From assembly GCA_037577475.1 (NCBI GenBank), contig CM075193.1, forward strand, positions 6,770,685 to 6,834,684: 64,000 nucleotides of DNA. Direction: 5' to 3'. A program made the translations under genes and the position numbers. A model generated the notes under the pieces. It did not search any database and was not told the DNA's origin. It saw nothing but the letters and a program-made list of their open reading frames with translations. The DNA is from Chaunax sp. Z400. Lineage: Eukaryota > Chordata > Actinopteri > Lophiiformes > Chaunacidae. This document shows positions 38,641-51,562 of the stretch, piece by piece (positions within the stretch are counted from its first letter, which is position 1; every line of letters begins with the position of its first letter).

Positions 38641-41600
38641 CTACATTACATGCTGATTTTGAGTAGGCTTGTCAATGGATGGACACGTTGGCCCCAAGCA
38701 GATTGCACACACAAGGATTTCACACCTAGAAGTACAACTTTACAATGACGGTATAAGACATCGACATTTTATTGTAATAATAATAATATAAAATAGAAGT
38801 GGCACAATAGTTCAAAAATGATTTCACAATTAAAGAATGTTGGCATCTATTCCATGTGGCTGCAGGTTTTCATTTAACCGAGCAGGAGCAAACCAGATTA
38901 TCAATCGATTTCCAGCCACGCACCTAAGAACTTTTTATAGACTTTTTTTCACTTATAGAGCTTTTTTTAAAATTATCTATACACAGCAGCTCTTTGTGGG
39001 TTACATTGGCTACATTTGTCCTATGCTACGTACTTCACTGACCAGAATTTTAAAAAGAATCTTTGGAACTTTTTCAACCAAGATGATAAACTTGTGAATT
39101 TGTACCCCAAAAAACTGAAGTATTAAAAACTGATGAAAAGGAAAAGAACCAGACAATTTTCACTTACACAAAATACACTTATTTTTGTAATACTCAGTGT
39201 TTTCTAGCAGTCCTTTAAATGAAACATTCTCAGGAGGAGATGTGACTGTTTGGTTAAACTGTTTGTAGCTTACACTCATTTTAAAGCACTAGCCTATGTA
39301 TTTAAACATTTGTATAACCTACAGAGATATAGCTTCATTTGAAGTCAAAGAGGTTTTAACAGACAGTGTTGGAGATGGAACATGATGAAGTAAGATGAAA
39401 TCCCCATGGTTTTCGGGACTTACTGTCATACACATAATAACACAATTACAGCAGTAGATGGCGCTGTCGCACACGTTTTGAATTGCTCCTGAGGTCAGGA
39501 GACTACCACGGACACACGTGACATGCCCAGAGGAAACGACCCCCACCCTAGTATCATTTGGTCAACTAATGTGACCAGATGATCCAGTTGGTCTGGTTGA
39601 AGTGCCTTTGGTCACTAATACTCCATGTTGGCTGCTTGCATGACATTCGTGAGGACTTGCAGAGCATGGTCAGTTACCAAGCAGCATGCCTGGAGGGAAA
39701 TTCTTTAAAACCACACCAGCATGGTGGAAGTGTACACAGGCTGGAACTTTGTCTGATCCAAAGTCAGTGTGTTAAGTCTCTAAATAAGCCTGACAACCTC
39801 ATCTTATTCCAGTGTAAGATTGTGGTCAAACTAGGAAGTTTTCCGTATGAATGTGTGTTTAATATGAGGAAAAGTGCTTCATCTTGCATTCAGCACTTCC
39901 AGCTCAATAAACAAGAATGTGCCCCTGGGCCTGGGCAGCTTTCCTGGTACTGGAGAGTATAATAATTTTCAGTCATCATCTTAGGCTCTCGTGGGCATGA
40001 CTGACTTAATCCTACTGTAACTGAGGCTTATTTGATGACGCCAAGGATGAATGTGAATTTTTCTTTTTTTAACCTGCTGTTTTCTAGCATGTGAAGCGTT
40101 TCCCATATTGTGAATTTTAGTGGTACCCCTTAAAACAACCTGTTTCACACATCTAAACTGTAAATACAGAGCTTGATTTTGCAACCAACATTTTAAAAGC
40201 ATTGAATTACAAAGGGGGGGTTTAGTGTGATGAACTTGGATCCATTCGGTCAGGATGAAGTGAAAGTAGAGCCTTGTAAAAGAATTATGACACTGAGGGG
40301 CCATGTTACAGCTGCCAAGGGGCTGCCCTTATCGCTGCCTAGGTTTGGTCTACTTCGTAGGGGCTTTGATTGATTCATTGTGTGCAGGCATTCCGACACC
40401 ATACCAGCTGCACGTCATGCACAATGGTGAGATTGTGCCTGGGGCTGACCAAACGACAGCTGCCCATGGCTGCCCCATCGGAGCTTGGATAGGTAATTAC
40501 TGACAACAGACGGACACAGGCATCAGATTCTAAAATGATCATCACTCTAAAAGTGAAATCAGTTACAACTTTAAAGTGTTTGAATCACTAGAATCCAGTT
40601 TTCATAAGTGTTCTGTTCTTAACCAGTCCATTCTTGCACCATACGTCACAACTGTGGTTCAATGATGTTATTGTCTGGAAGCAGGAATTTCTGGAAATGT
40701 CTTGGATATGTTTATTTAAATGATCACATGCCTGGGACACAGGATGTTATTTAGGGTAATTGTTTTGTTTTTGAGGTATAACATGTAAATCTCATAATGC
40801 ATAATGATCTGGGATATAACACACCGATATTATACAGAGGCCAAATTAGATTTTGAGCCTGGCCTCTGGCTACAGCATTGGAAGTAATCTGTCTACTCAC
40901 AAACAAAAAGAAAAGGAGAAAAGGCCTGTTTATTTCAGGAAAATCCACTCGCTTTGCCACTATTTATCATGTTCCAGTAATCTCATAAACATTTAGAGAT
41001 ATTCATCTTGACTAATCCCCTTTATCAAGGTAATGTATGTAAATACTAGATGCACACATCTCCCCACACAGACAACCCAGCCCAGTGAAAGTCTTTGTAA
41101 TCTTTTTGCAATTCCAACCAGTCTGCTCAGCCTGAAAATTCAGACCTGCCAGGCCACCTGTCAGCATTTGCACAGATTGCGTCACCCATCTGACCCCACT
41201 GAGCCACTATTTGACACATATGTTTAGTGGTGTGTTTTACTAACTTTATAGCCAACACATGTGGTGCCTTTCTGTTGTTTTGTCATGACATAGAGAACAG
41301 GAGTTGACCAACTGCAGCATAGCTTTGCAAGTCAACAACAACTGCAAAAACCAACAGTTGTTCAGTGTTCTTGGGCAGGCCCGCTGATGCAAGGGCTTTG
41401 CAATGCTTTGTGGCACAGAAGAAAAACTCTGCCTCGACTTAGAAATGGTTCGTTTGGTGAATCTTTTTCTTCACCATGGCTCGTAAAAGTCTAGACTATT
41501 ATTATGAACAGTAAAACCAAAGTAAACCAAATCAAAGAAAGGAAAGTGGAAGAAACGTTTGTGATGTTGACATGGAAACACAAGCACTATTAGTAGGATT

Positions 41601-43744
41601 TTGCAGAATTATTTCTGCTTGCTCATGTTTTACACCATAACGGACACACGCCTGAGGTCCTGCTTTAGTTTCCACTGAGCATTTCAATTTCATTGGCACA
41701 AAGTAAGCGAAAGTAGTGCTGCTGTAGTCGCGGTGTCGTTGTGGCAACTGCCTCAAAAAAGGTAATACTGAAATCTTTAGTATTCTTTAGTAATTATCTT
41801 TAGTAATCTTTCTCTTTTCATAACATCAAATACTGTGCACTAGAGTGCATTTACCGGTAAGGTCAATGCATTAATACATATTCCCCGGATGTTTAACGAA
41901 CTGATTTGACTTCCGCTATAGCTGAATTAGGTCAGCAGCATTCAGCAGTCCAGAATGATGTCATAGAGTATGATCTAACTTTGTGGCTAGATGACTAAAT
42001 CATACATTTTCTTTTAATGTGGGAGTTATTAAATGAACAGAGCGCCTCTCTGTGAGTTTCTGAGGAGGACGATTAGAATCTGGCTTAGGTCATTTTCTCA
42101 CTTATGGTTCATTTGAGTTGCTCTAAATTAACGTAACATTAGTACAATGTAGCAGCTTTTTATTGGTCCGGCTACGTTTGCAATTACCTATTAATCATCA
42201 AGCCATACTTTATAAGCTAAGTCATGTGGCCAGGAAAGGACGCCAGTTATTGGATAAAGCTTAAAATCCTAAACAGATGAGTGATTTAATGGCATTATTA
42301 CTAGTCATAAAAACATATTAAAATGCTTAGGGAGTAGTGAAAACCGTAAATTAAAAAACGTTTTTCACAGTTCTGTTCTTCACCTGTGGAGGGGAGGCTA
42401 AGTAAAATAAAAAAAAAAATAGAAAACACAATCCTGTTATGATATTGCTGTTGTATTCTGATTTTCTGTTATTAATTGAATGCGTCTGACTGTTGTTATG
42501 ATTTTTGAGAATTCATCCTGGAGAAATAAAAACTTTACCACAAAGCTGAGCGTTTTTGCTAAGTTTCGGCCTGTTCTTCTCTTTGGAACCGAGAGCAGAC
42601 CGGAGAGCAACTTTTTAGTGCTTGTGGTGAGTTTTTTTGTTGTTCTCTCACCTCCCCTGTTAAAAGCAAATAAAGGGTTGGAAATGTTCCTGGTTTCAAT
42701 ACAACTTCTTCACATCAGACAGGTTTCAAAGTGTACAATGTGTACAAAGTGGAATCCCACTTGGAAGCTGTTCCCCTGATGTTTGCCTTTTGCATCGTTA
42801 CACCTCGTTCTCCCACATCACTTTTATTTACTAAGTGATTTTTGTCATTTTTGTACCACCTTGAACAGTGTAATATAATAATTACCATTCTACAGGGTCT
42901 TAGATTGACTGCAACAGGAGACACTACTCCCAGCAAGTAGTATTTTCATCTGAACCACTTTAATTATGTGGCTTACTTTCTATTTTTGCCCCTGAGAGAG
43001 CCCCACCTCACCCTCCTTCCTCCACACAGTTGGGGCAGTTGTTTTGCAGATTGCACAGCACCTGTTTTAAACCAAATTGTTATCCCACACCCAATCTAAA
43101 GAAACCTGCACCTGCTCCTCTCATCCCGTTAATAAAGTTTGATGCTCTGTGATTCTTTCTTGTCATCCATGGATATATCTCTAACCTAGAATGTGCAAAG
43201 CACTGTTAAGTCACATGCCATCTCTTTCAAGAAACCTCGGTCTAAAGATGCATGTTGTTGTCATAACATAAACATGTGTGCGACAGACTATGCCAAAAGA
43301 GACAGCAGTTTTGGATATTCTTATAGGGCTGAATATAGGGCTGAATAGGGCTTTGTGAGTATGGTTACCCAACAAGGGGAGCAAATTCTGCTTCGCCACA
43401 TGTTACAAAGTCAAATGTGGCACCACAGATGTTCATTCCCACAAATTGTCCAAAAATTCAATATTGCCTGCAAAGATTTTCATTGTTGAGCAGATGACAT
43501 GCAATTATATGTATCCATGAAATCAGATAAAACAAATCAGTTTATTGAAGTTCATGCAAGATTTAAGGAGATAGAAAACCTGGATGACCTCAAATTTTCT
43601 GTTGCGAAACTCAAAACTGTCAAAGACAAAAATGAAGTTATTGTGCTGGGCCTGAAACACCTCTGAAACAAACATAGATATAGGCCTACTGTATTATTGC
43701 CTTAACCTCTAGAGAAACCATGAGGAATCAATGAGTTATCTTTG
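38641..43744. other. intergenic between klhdc3 and L2 remnant
   Basis: About 5 kb with no coding exon, RNA gene or clearly bounded transposon that I can recognise. The frames at 39579-39962 and 40303-40503 have no family resemblance. Confidence 0.4.
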
Positions 43745-44345
43745 ATCGGGTTATGTCCTTTAAAGGACTGCCTTCTTTCACCTGTCAAGCACATTCTGTT
43801 TCAAAAAGATGCTGAAAAATTATTCCACACATTTGTTACTGGATTATTGCAATTCCCCATCCTGAAGCTGCCCTAAAACGTCTTTTAAGACTCTCCAGCT
43901 GATCCGGAGTATTGTTGTGTGTTCTGAGAGGAACTAGTAGAAGAGATCCAATTTTCCCCACATTGGCTTCTTTGCACTGGCTTCCTCTGAAATCAAAAAA
44001 AGAATTTGAAATCCTTCCCCACACATGGTCAGACAGCATAATATAAAAAAAAAATCAGATTTATGTCACATTTGGGCCCAGGTCAGGATTCAAAGCCAAA
44101 ACCCTCTTGCTGTGAGGTGACAGGGCTAAAAATTGCCTTATTCTAATTCTAATTCTCACTGTATTTTATTATTGTTATATCACCCATCCCTTCGGGGCAG
44201 AGGGCCTCCACCTAGACCTGAAGTCTGCTCTGAGTTTTGTGCATGTTAAAATGCAGTTTTTCCTCGCCACTGTCACCAAGCACTTGCTCATGGGGAACTG
44301 TTGTGTCTCTGTAAAATAAAGAGCATGGTCTAGTAGGTCACCTTG
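43745..44345 (+). mobile_element. L2-like LINE 3' remnant
   Basis: Frames at 43810-44030 resemble the end of an L2-type reverse transcriptase ORF (AEKLFHTFVTGLLQ; later HWLLCTGFL for the usual HWLPV). The tail at 44180-44335 (CCTCGCCACTGTCACCAAGC, ACTTGCTCATGGGGAACTG, TCTCTGTAAAATAAAGAGCA) matches the 3' untranslated end shared by fish L2-like elements and V-SINEs. Broken by many changes. Confidence 0.7.
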
Positions 44346-44454
44346 CTTTTTTTTTTCTTTGCTTTTTTTGTGATTTGGTGTGATAAAAATACAACTGACC
44401 TGAATTGAAGTTAAATTTTCCTTTTTATGTGTTGCAAATTGTCATTCTAACCAG

Positions 44455-44790
44455 TACAGTGGCGTGGTTATTAGCACTGACACCTCATAGCATAAAGGTT
44501 CTGGGTCTGATTTCCGACCCGGGGCCTTTCTGTATAGAGTTTACATGTTCCTCACATGTCTGACTGGGTTCCTCCCACAGTGCAAAAACAAGCCATATAG
44601 GTGAATTGGTGAGTCTAAATTGCATATAGGGGTGAATGGTTGTTTGTCTTCCTATGTGTTGGCCCTGTGATGAATTGGCGACCCGTCCAGGATGTGCCCT
44701 GCCTCCCGCCTAAGGTCAGCTGGGACAGGCTCCTGCCCCACCCTGACCCTGCACAGGATAAGCAGAAAATGGATAGATGGGAATTGTCAC
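44455..44790 (+). mobile_element. tRNA-like SINE-type interspersed repeat
   Basis: The order GTGGTTATTAGCACTGACACCTCA, GGTTCTGGGTCTGATTTCC (a decayed B-box), GGGGCCTTTCTGTATAGAGTTT, TCCTCCCACAG, GGCGACCCGTCCAGG, GTCAGCTGGGACAGGCTCC and GGATAAGCAGAAAATGGATA is that of a very abundant teleost repeat. A fragment also occurs at 19842. Confidence 0.75.
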
Positions 44791-47750
44791 TCTAAGACAA
44801 ACAATATTCTGCCACTGAGTTGTATAAAGTACACCACTGGTGTTAGGGTGCAAGTTTGTTATAGTGTCAGCTGAAGTTTGGCAACAACAAGCTATGCATA
44901 GCTCATACTGGTGTCAGCAATGAGCTCATCCATTCCACTAACAGGAGGCGACATGAGTGAGACAAACAATAATGCAAAACTCTCAGGTAGGTCCAGGTTG
45001 TTATGTAAAGCCCTCGAGGCCACGTTGTATGCCAAAGCAGACAAAAAATCTGATCCGTCTGTCCTGTATTGAATCCAGACTCCATGAGGTGAAGTGTAAT
45101 GATGTCTTTATAGTGAAATAAAACGAGAGTTGATCCCACTGCTTTTCCTAGTTGTTTGTGTATTTATTGGTGTTTCTTATTTAACTCCAATTAGAATATG
45201 ACAGAGAAGAATTACCTCAACCAAAACATTAAGCTAATCTGTAACTTAACGGTGGTGTTTAAAACTGACTCAAGATGTACTTTGGCATAACTACATTTTT
45301 CCATTTGCCTGAAGCACTCAGATGAAACAGTTTTCTTTCTCTTCCACTTTTTCTCATGCGAGGGTTTGTACTACGTCATGATTACAGAGCAGATCCATCA
45401 AATGTCTGGACATGTGAATGTTTAAATGTAAATAGGTTCACCTCTCTCTTGATTTTGTGTTTTTGCATTCAAAATGTTTAACAGGCAAAAATCTGTGAAT
45501 CAACAGCAAGCAATATACTCCAGACAGACTGCATCACATGATTATAGGTCCTGTGTGTGATTAATAAATCACACCGCCGGGTCAACAAGGCTTCAAAATG
45601 AAGGCTTTAAGGACCCAACCTGCCGCTAGAATGACATCAGGGGTCAAATGTTAAGTCTGCCTCTCACAGTGATTGATATTTTAAGAGAGGGGAAAAAATA
45701 AGGTACAGCTTCTTTCTGTTATTCAACCTTTGATATGAGGAAAATTGCTTCCTGCTGCCGGAGCACAGTTGAAACTATGATGTCACATGATGGAGTTACC
45801 TCATCCCGCCAATCAGCAAACAAAGCCTGACAGCCACCCGAGGGTGGCTTCACTAAATGACAATGAGGGCCTGTATGACACAGTGTGTCCTTGTTGACTG
45901 TGCTTCCAACAATGAAATCTGCAGCATAAAGATGGTGAACCTACAATATTTTTGTTTAATTAGACTAATCTTTAATTATAGATAAATCATTTTGAGCTTT
46001 TAGCTACAGTATGTCAGATAATGCCAACATGCTGATGTTTGGAAGGTGTAATAAAGCATGTTAAAAGATAAGGGCTCCTAAAGGTACTTCACTTTATCCT
46101 CAGGGGAACGTTAGTTACTAAAGTAAAAAAATTCATGGCGGTATCATATATTACATTACAGTATTCATGTCACAATCTCATTAGGAGCCAAGCCCCCTAA
46201 AGGCCTGATCCTAGAATTGCCCCTGAACCTGAATGCTTGAATTTTTAAGAGCCAGAGCCAAACTTCTTTTGATTTTAACATCTCACTGCAGAATCAGTGT
46301 ACCCCATCTACACTGCCTGTATTTTACTAAAGTCAAAGCCATTTGTTATGGCTGGATAAGAAACCCATGTAGGAGGTTGTTCTCTTGTCTTAAAGCCAGG
46401 TCTGACCTCTGCCTTTATATTTGTATTATTAGGTTTACTGGCAGGGGCTCTTAAACACTCTCTCTATTCATGATAGATACCCTGTGCTGCTGCTGGAAGC
46501 TGAATAGAAGAAATATTATTAGTTCCATGCTTGCATACAAAATGCTACATGCGGAGGCCAGACATCATTATTATTGATGTCAGTGCAGCAGTTTCAACAC
46601 GCCACTCACCATCACAACCGATGTTACATATAGCATTCCAACATATTTATGAAGGGAACATATTTAACACAGGAGCACTGTTCTGTTTTTTTTATTTTTT
46701 TTTTAGAACAATGGCACTACAGTGGAATAGATTTAAAAATATATGCGTCATGGCAGACGGTTGGCTTTCATTGCCCCTGCTTGTCTCTTTCTGCTGTGTG
46801 ACAAACTTGGCGCTCCCTTTCTTTCACTGCATGTGATGTCATCCAGGGCTTGAGCTGGCTTGGCCTCCTTATGGCTGTGATAAGAGTGGACATGTTCAGA
46901 GGAAACGTGTGAAACAGGATTCCCAGGATGAGGTACCACAGGTGTGTTAACGTCAGCTGATAAGCATGCAGTCTCATGAGGTCAGAAATGGCCTCAAGGC
47001 ATCATCAAACTAGGTGTCACAAACATTTCAGCATTGAATCAGTATGTAAATGGTTTCCTGCTCTAGCTGATGAGCTTTAACTCTTCAGCTCGTGTGTTTT
47101 TTAAGAGCATTTGAATAAAGTTAAATCATTAATGATGTTGCAACTTATGCAACACTCCAAATATTGAAATAGTGGCTTTCGTAATGTTTTTATATTGTCC
47201 ATAAACCACAGCTGTCTTGTTTCATTCAGGCATAAATCATTTCATTGTTAATGCTATGTTTTAGCTTCAGTGGCTCAGGTACAAAAGCCCACAGGCGAGC
47301 CAGCCAGGAGGTCATTATGGAGATGTGGGTTCAGACCCATGAGCTACTAACAAAGGAATTTAGATCAACAGATAAGCATTAATACAAATACATGACTTCA
47401 CAATTTCATTTGGCACTATGCCCCCACTGCCTTGTAATTTGTGTTACATCTTTCTCTGGTCTATGTGATTGTTTCTCTCTACACAGAGTTAATTAAAAGA
47501 AGCTGGTATACATATGGGGTCATTGTGCTGTAGAACTTATACTATGAGTTTAATCTGTCGGTCCTGCCTGTAAAGACCTAGAAATATGATTTTAGGTTAT
47601 GGGACAAGTTATGTCCAGGGGGTGGTGATCCAGGCCTGGCATCAGATATTTAACAATAGAGCTTTAGCTAAAAGAAAAGTAATAAACAGAGACTAGACTA
47701 GATTTTAATGATATAAGATGTAAGTTTTAGTTAGAATTCAATTGACTGAT
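44791..47750. other. intergenic, nothing recognised
   Basis: AT-rich sequence with T-runs (46687-46705) and chance frames only. Confidence 0.4.
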
Positions 47751-47751
47751 T

Positions 47752-47754
<3 letters not shown>

Positions 47755-47840
<86 letters not shown>

Positions 47841-47851
47841 TTGTGTGTGTG
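47755..47851. repeat. TG/CA microsatellite
   Basis: Roughly 45 near-perfect TG dinucleotides with one TATT interruption near 47839. It yields a spurious poly-Thr/His frame on the minus strand. Confidence 0.95.
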
Positions 47852-48724
47852 TAATGCTGAGCTGCAGATCTCTCTGGCTGATGTCTAGTCACTAAAAAGC
47901 TCATACCAAGCATGCCTGATGATATAACACAGGTCAAGTATGTATTTTCATTTTTGTAGTCCTTTCATATCAACTTTTTTTTAAAGTTTAAATATTTTCT
48001 TTTTTGATCACGATCCAGAGCGAAAACTCAATCTTATCTGCACTGAAACTTGACCATCAAGCTGATCATGCCTTTGAGATGACATATACCAAGTGGAAAA
48101 GTACAGAGCCCCTCTATCTCCCATGCATATTCTCTCCTCCGCCGCAGCTATCACTCTCCTTTCATGCGGGCAGCCTCGGTGACATCACCCCTTTCACAAG
48201 TCCTCCAAGTTGCGTTTACTGACTCGAATAAAATGGAGGATAACTAACTTGATCATCAAGCAGGGCCTGTGGTGAGAAAGCATGAGGATTTTATTATCAT
48301 CTTGGGAGGCAAATGATATCAGCCATCAGATCAGAACCAGCTCAAGCGTCTGAAGAAGATGGCACAAATAAAGAAGTTTCATATCAAGACTGAGGTTTAT
48401 TTGTAACGGATGTGGTCAGCACAGTTAAACGTAAAGGAGAGGTGTGGGTAGGGAGGACTTCCAGTGTAAACAACATGAGGAAGGTGTTACAGTAGCCTAA
48501 TCGGACTCGGTTGGTAGAGGTGGGACACCTGGTTCAAATCTAATCCCACTGTGACTCAGTAAGCAAACAACTTTCCATCCTTTATAAATGTTTACAGGCG
48601 AAGTGGAAAACGGGGGAGGTACACTCAAAAGCTTTCAGTTCAAAGAATAAAGGAGGAATTTTCATACAAGTTAGTAAAATAGTTGGACTTTCACTTAGGA
48701 CATTAAAATACTCTTGAATGTAGC

Positions 48725-48990
48725 TGACAGCTTGTCGTAAATCTTGTTTATTTATCTTTATTTTACCTTGATTTAACCAGGAGGTCTCATTGAGATAAAA
48801 AAAAAAAAAATCTCTGGTTCAAGACAGACCTGGCCAAGGTAGCAGCCAATCACACATATTCAAATGCAACAAATACAATGTGTTATACAAAAATCCACAA
48901 TAAAACAACATAGACTATTTATACATAGTGGCCTCTCAAGAAAAACATGCACATTTCTCTATCACCACATTCTTGATAATGCCTTTAAAC
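48725..48990. mobile_element. unnamed fish interspersed repeat
   Basis: The segment TTTATCTTTATTTTACCTTG, ATTTAACCAGGAGGTCTCATTGAGAT, an A-run and AGACCTGGCCAAGGTAGCAG is a recurrent motif order in teleost intergenic DNA. I cannot assign the superfamily. Confidence 0.45.
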
Positions 48991-51174
48991 TTTTCAATTG
49001 ATACAAACAAATCTAATGTTAGCTCCTTTTGTAAATCCTTCCAAGCCCACGGTGAACAGTAGTAGTATAGTTCTCAGTGTTCACGGTGAGGGTGAAGAAT
49101 AAGAAACATTTTATGGATACGATTTCTGGGCTGTAACTTCATCAACACCTCCACCCTTTTACAGTTCTTTTAAGGCATAGTTGAAGTAAATAGTTCCACC
49201 TTCTGGTAACTATGTTATTAGCTTTCTTGCCTGGAGTTAGATGAGAAGATCGATCCCAGCTCTTTAAAACAAAGCTAATTATTCCAGTAACACTAGTTAA
49301 ACCAGGTTGGTTAGTAGCTTTTTTGTGGGTCGTGTTTATGTTACAATGTATCTTCTGTTTTATTAACATTAAACAAATAATTGATAACCTTTTCCTCATT
49401 TAAAATAATGATAGCATTATTTTAACATAAGATAGTTCATGCATATTTTTCTATGAAAGTTTTGCACATTATGAAAAAAAAAAATACTAAACTTGTAAAT
49501 TTGCTGCCTTACAAAATACGATAACAAATCCTAAATATTGCGATATATATAAAGGAGATCATGCTCTCTCTTTGATATGGCTGCAAACAATAACCTAAAG
49601 CCTGATCCAATGAATCATTTTGAAACCTTAATGTTTCATAATATGATTGTTATTGAGTCAGAGTTACAGAGTAACATCAATGGTGTAAATCTGTTCTGGA
49701 TTACTTCAGGTCATATTCTCTCTCTCAGCTCTCACTGCACTGGTTTGCTTTTACACAGCATGACTCTCAATGATATATATATGTGTGTGTATTACTTCTC
49801 CAGTTGAACACAAACAACATTTTGGGATATGGTCGTATCATAGTCACACAATGTTCTCACTGCGCACATAAATACACTTTTAGAGCCACTCACCCATTAT
49901 GAGGAAATGGCATTTTGAAGTCAGCCAAACCCCTTCAGCCCCACCCATCCAGCCTTCTGTGAACAACACCCAGTCTGTGCAGAATTTATCTCTCATTTCA
50001 AGCTGCAACACATTAAAACTCTTCCTTAGATGACTTCATCATGAAACCAGAGCTTTATTAGAAGCATCATTACTGATGTGGACTCATGGGCCACCTCTGT
50101 CAGTGACTGTTTGTACAATAACGCTGGATTCACAGTCATATATACATTTCTTGTCTGTGTCTAATTGTTATGCATTTTACTGTATGTGGTGATATTTTGA
50201 GAACACAAGCCCTAAAAGAGTTGTGTAGTAAAATGAAGCATGCAGTCACTTCAGTTTGATCATAATGACTGGGTTTAGTTGTAAGTGGCTTAACTTGCTC
50301 CTGAGAACCAATGGACCAGGTGCTGGGGTCAAGTCGGAGGGCAGCAGAGTGAAGAGTGAGAGTTCCTTTTTAGGGAAAGCTTTCACCAGTGGAAGCAGAT
50401 TCTCTCCTCTACGCCCTGCAAATATTTGCTCTGCTGTCTGCTCTCCTCAGTAATCCCTGCGCCCCCTGACATGCACACACCACCGTCGCCATTCCAATCA
50501 GTCAGCCCAACATGTGCTCTGTTGAACCCTGGCCACAGTCAAGGAGTGGTAGGGTCATCATCTGCTTGACTTTTGTTTGCCCTCACACATGTCATGCCAG
50601 CAGCTCTGAGCTTTAAGGAGCATAGCGGCAGGGGCTGTTCCATTCATCTGCAAACTCTGTGACAACTGCTCCTCGCAGAAGGGCAAAGAGGAGGCTCAGA
50701 CCTGAGGGGAGCAGTCTCACTTCTGGACAGACAAGCGCTCACATGATCTCTCTCCTCAGAGTCTGTCCTGGATGTTTTACAGACTAGCTGCCCGTGAAAG
50801 ACTTTATTTTTTTGGAGGTTTTTGAGCAGGGCTGAATGTGATTTCTGCACTTCAAGGTGGAGGTAAGGTAGAGAGGCAGTGTGGGTGTGTGTGAGTTGAG
50901 GGTATTACCTCATAGATGATACGCTGTAATTGAAGAGGTCTGACCCTTTGACTCCATTACTCCTCGCTTCTTATCTGAGCAGACTTTCTGTTCGAGTTCA
51001 GAGGGGAAGTTTTGACAGCCAGGCTTTACAGCCCCCTCTCCGCTCTTGCGCTCCTGACAGAGAGAAAGAGAGAGAGAGAGAGTTGAGTGGTGGTGACTTC
51101 ATCCCCTCTCTTTACCAACCCTCCCCTTTCCTCCTCCTTTTCTGAGCTTTTTTTGTGCTGCACAGTCAGGCAGC
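48991..51174. other. mymx upstream region
   Basis: No coding exon. An E-box CAGGTG (50317-50322) lies 850 bases before the mymx start and a T-rich A/T stretch lies near 50808. A GA run (51060-51081) lies directly upstream of the probable 5' UTR. I see no TATA box I trust. Muscle E-box control is expected for mymx but not shown. Confidence 0.4.
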
Positions 51175-51402
51175 ATGCCAGCAGTTTTCATCTTGCTGCG
51201 TTCCCTGGTTATCAGGCTCCTCAGTAGCAGACTGGCAGGCTCAGTGGCACAGTTCCTCAGGAGAAGCCTCTCCACAGGCGCTTCCCACCTTGGCACGGCG
51301 CTGCGCCACGTCTGGGACCGTGTTACATCCCAGGAGTCCAAGGAAGCCGTCCTGGGCTGTGTGCTGTGTGTTCTCAACATGCACAAAAAGGTGGAGAACT
51401 GA
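51175..51402 (+). CDS. mymx: myomixer (myomerger/minion), muscle fusion micropeptide
   Basis: One uninterrupted frame of 75 codons starts at an ATG with A at -3. The protein begins MPAVFILLRSLVIRLLSSRL, a hydrophobic N-terminal membrane segment with basic residues. A middle segment of Arg-rich amphipathic helix follows (LRRSLS, LRHVWDRV). It ends with ESKEAVLGCVLCVLNMHKKVEN. Residues 58-64 (AVLGCVL) fit the AxLyCxL motif that defines myomixer, and the length is close to that of the mammalian protein (84 aa). Myomixer acts with myomaker at the myoblast surface, where its ectodomain helices stress the bilayer and drive fusion pore formation. Intronless coding is normal for the family. Human MYMX and KLHDC3 are both on 6p21, which supports the assignment. 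The next gene starts 160 bases downstream on the same strand. I am confident in the identity from the motif and layout, though no alignment was run. Confidence 0.88.
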   Translation: MPAVFILLRSLVIRLLSSRLAGSVAQFLRRSLSTGASHLGTALRHVWDRVTSQESKEAVLGCVLCVLNMHKKVEN

Positions 51403-51469
51403 GCTCTCCCTCCACTTTCTGCTCAACCCTCCACTTGACCGCTGAGCAGAGACTGGACAAGCAGAACTG

Positions 51470-51560
51470 GTGAGTGAGGAGAGTGTGCAAAGGAATGTGA
51501 CAGACTTTTTCAATGACCATTTGGACACCAGCATATTTTGTTTTCTTAACTGGACACCAG
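51470..51560 (+). other. candidate 91-base intron between mymx and the downstream ORF
   Basis: A donor GAACTG|GTGAGTG at 51470 and an acceptor TTTTGTTTTCTTAACTGGACACCAG ending at 51560 have a pyrimidine tract and a CTTAAC branch-like site. The next exon would open with TA then ATG. Very short introns of this size are common in fish. If real, it joins the mymx exon to the next gene. Confidence 0.45.
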
Positions 51561-51562
51561 TA

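Noticed and set aside
47755..47937. Poly-Thr/His minus-strand ORF
   Set aside because: It is the translation of the TG microsatellite.
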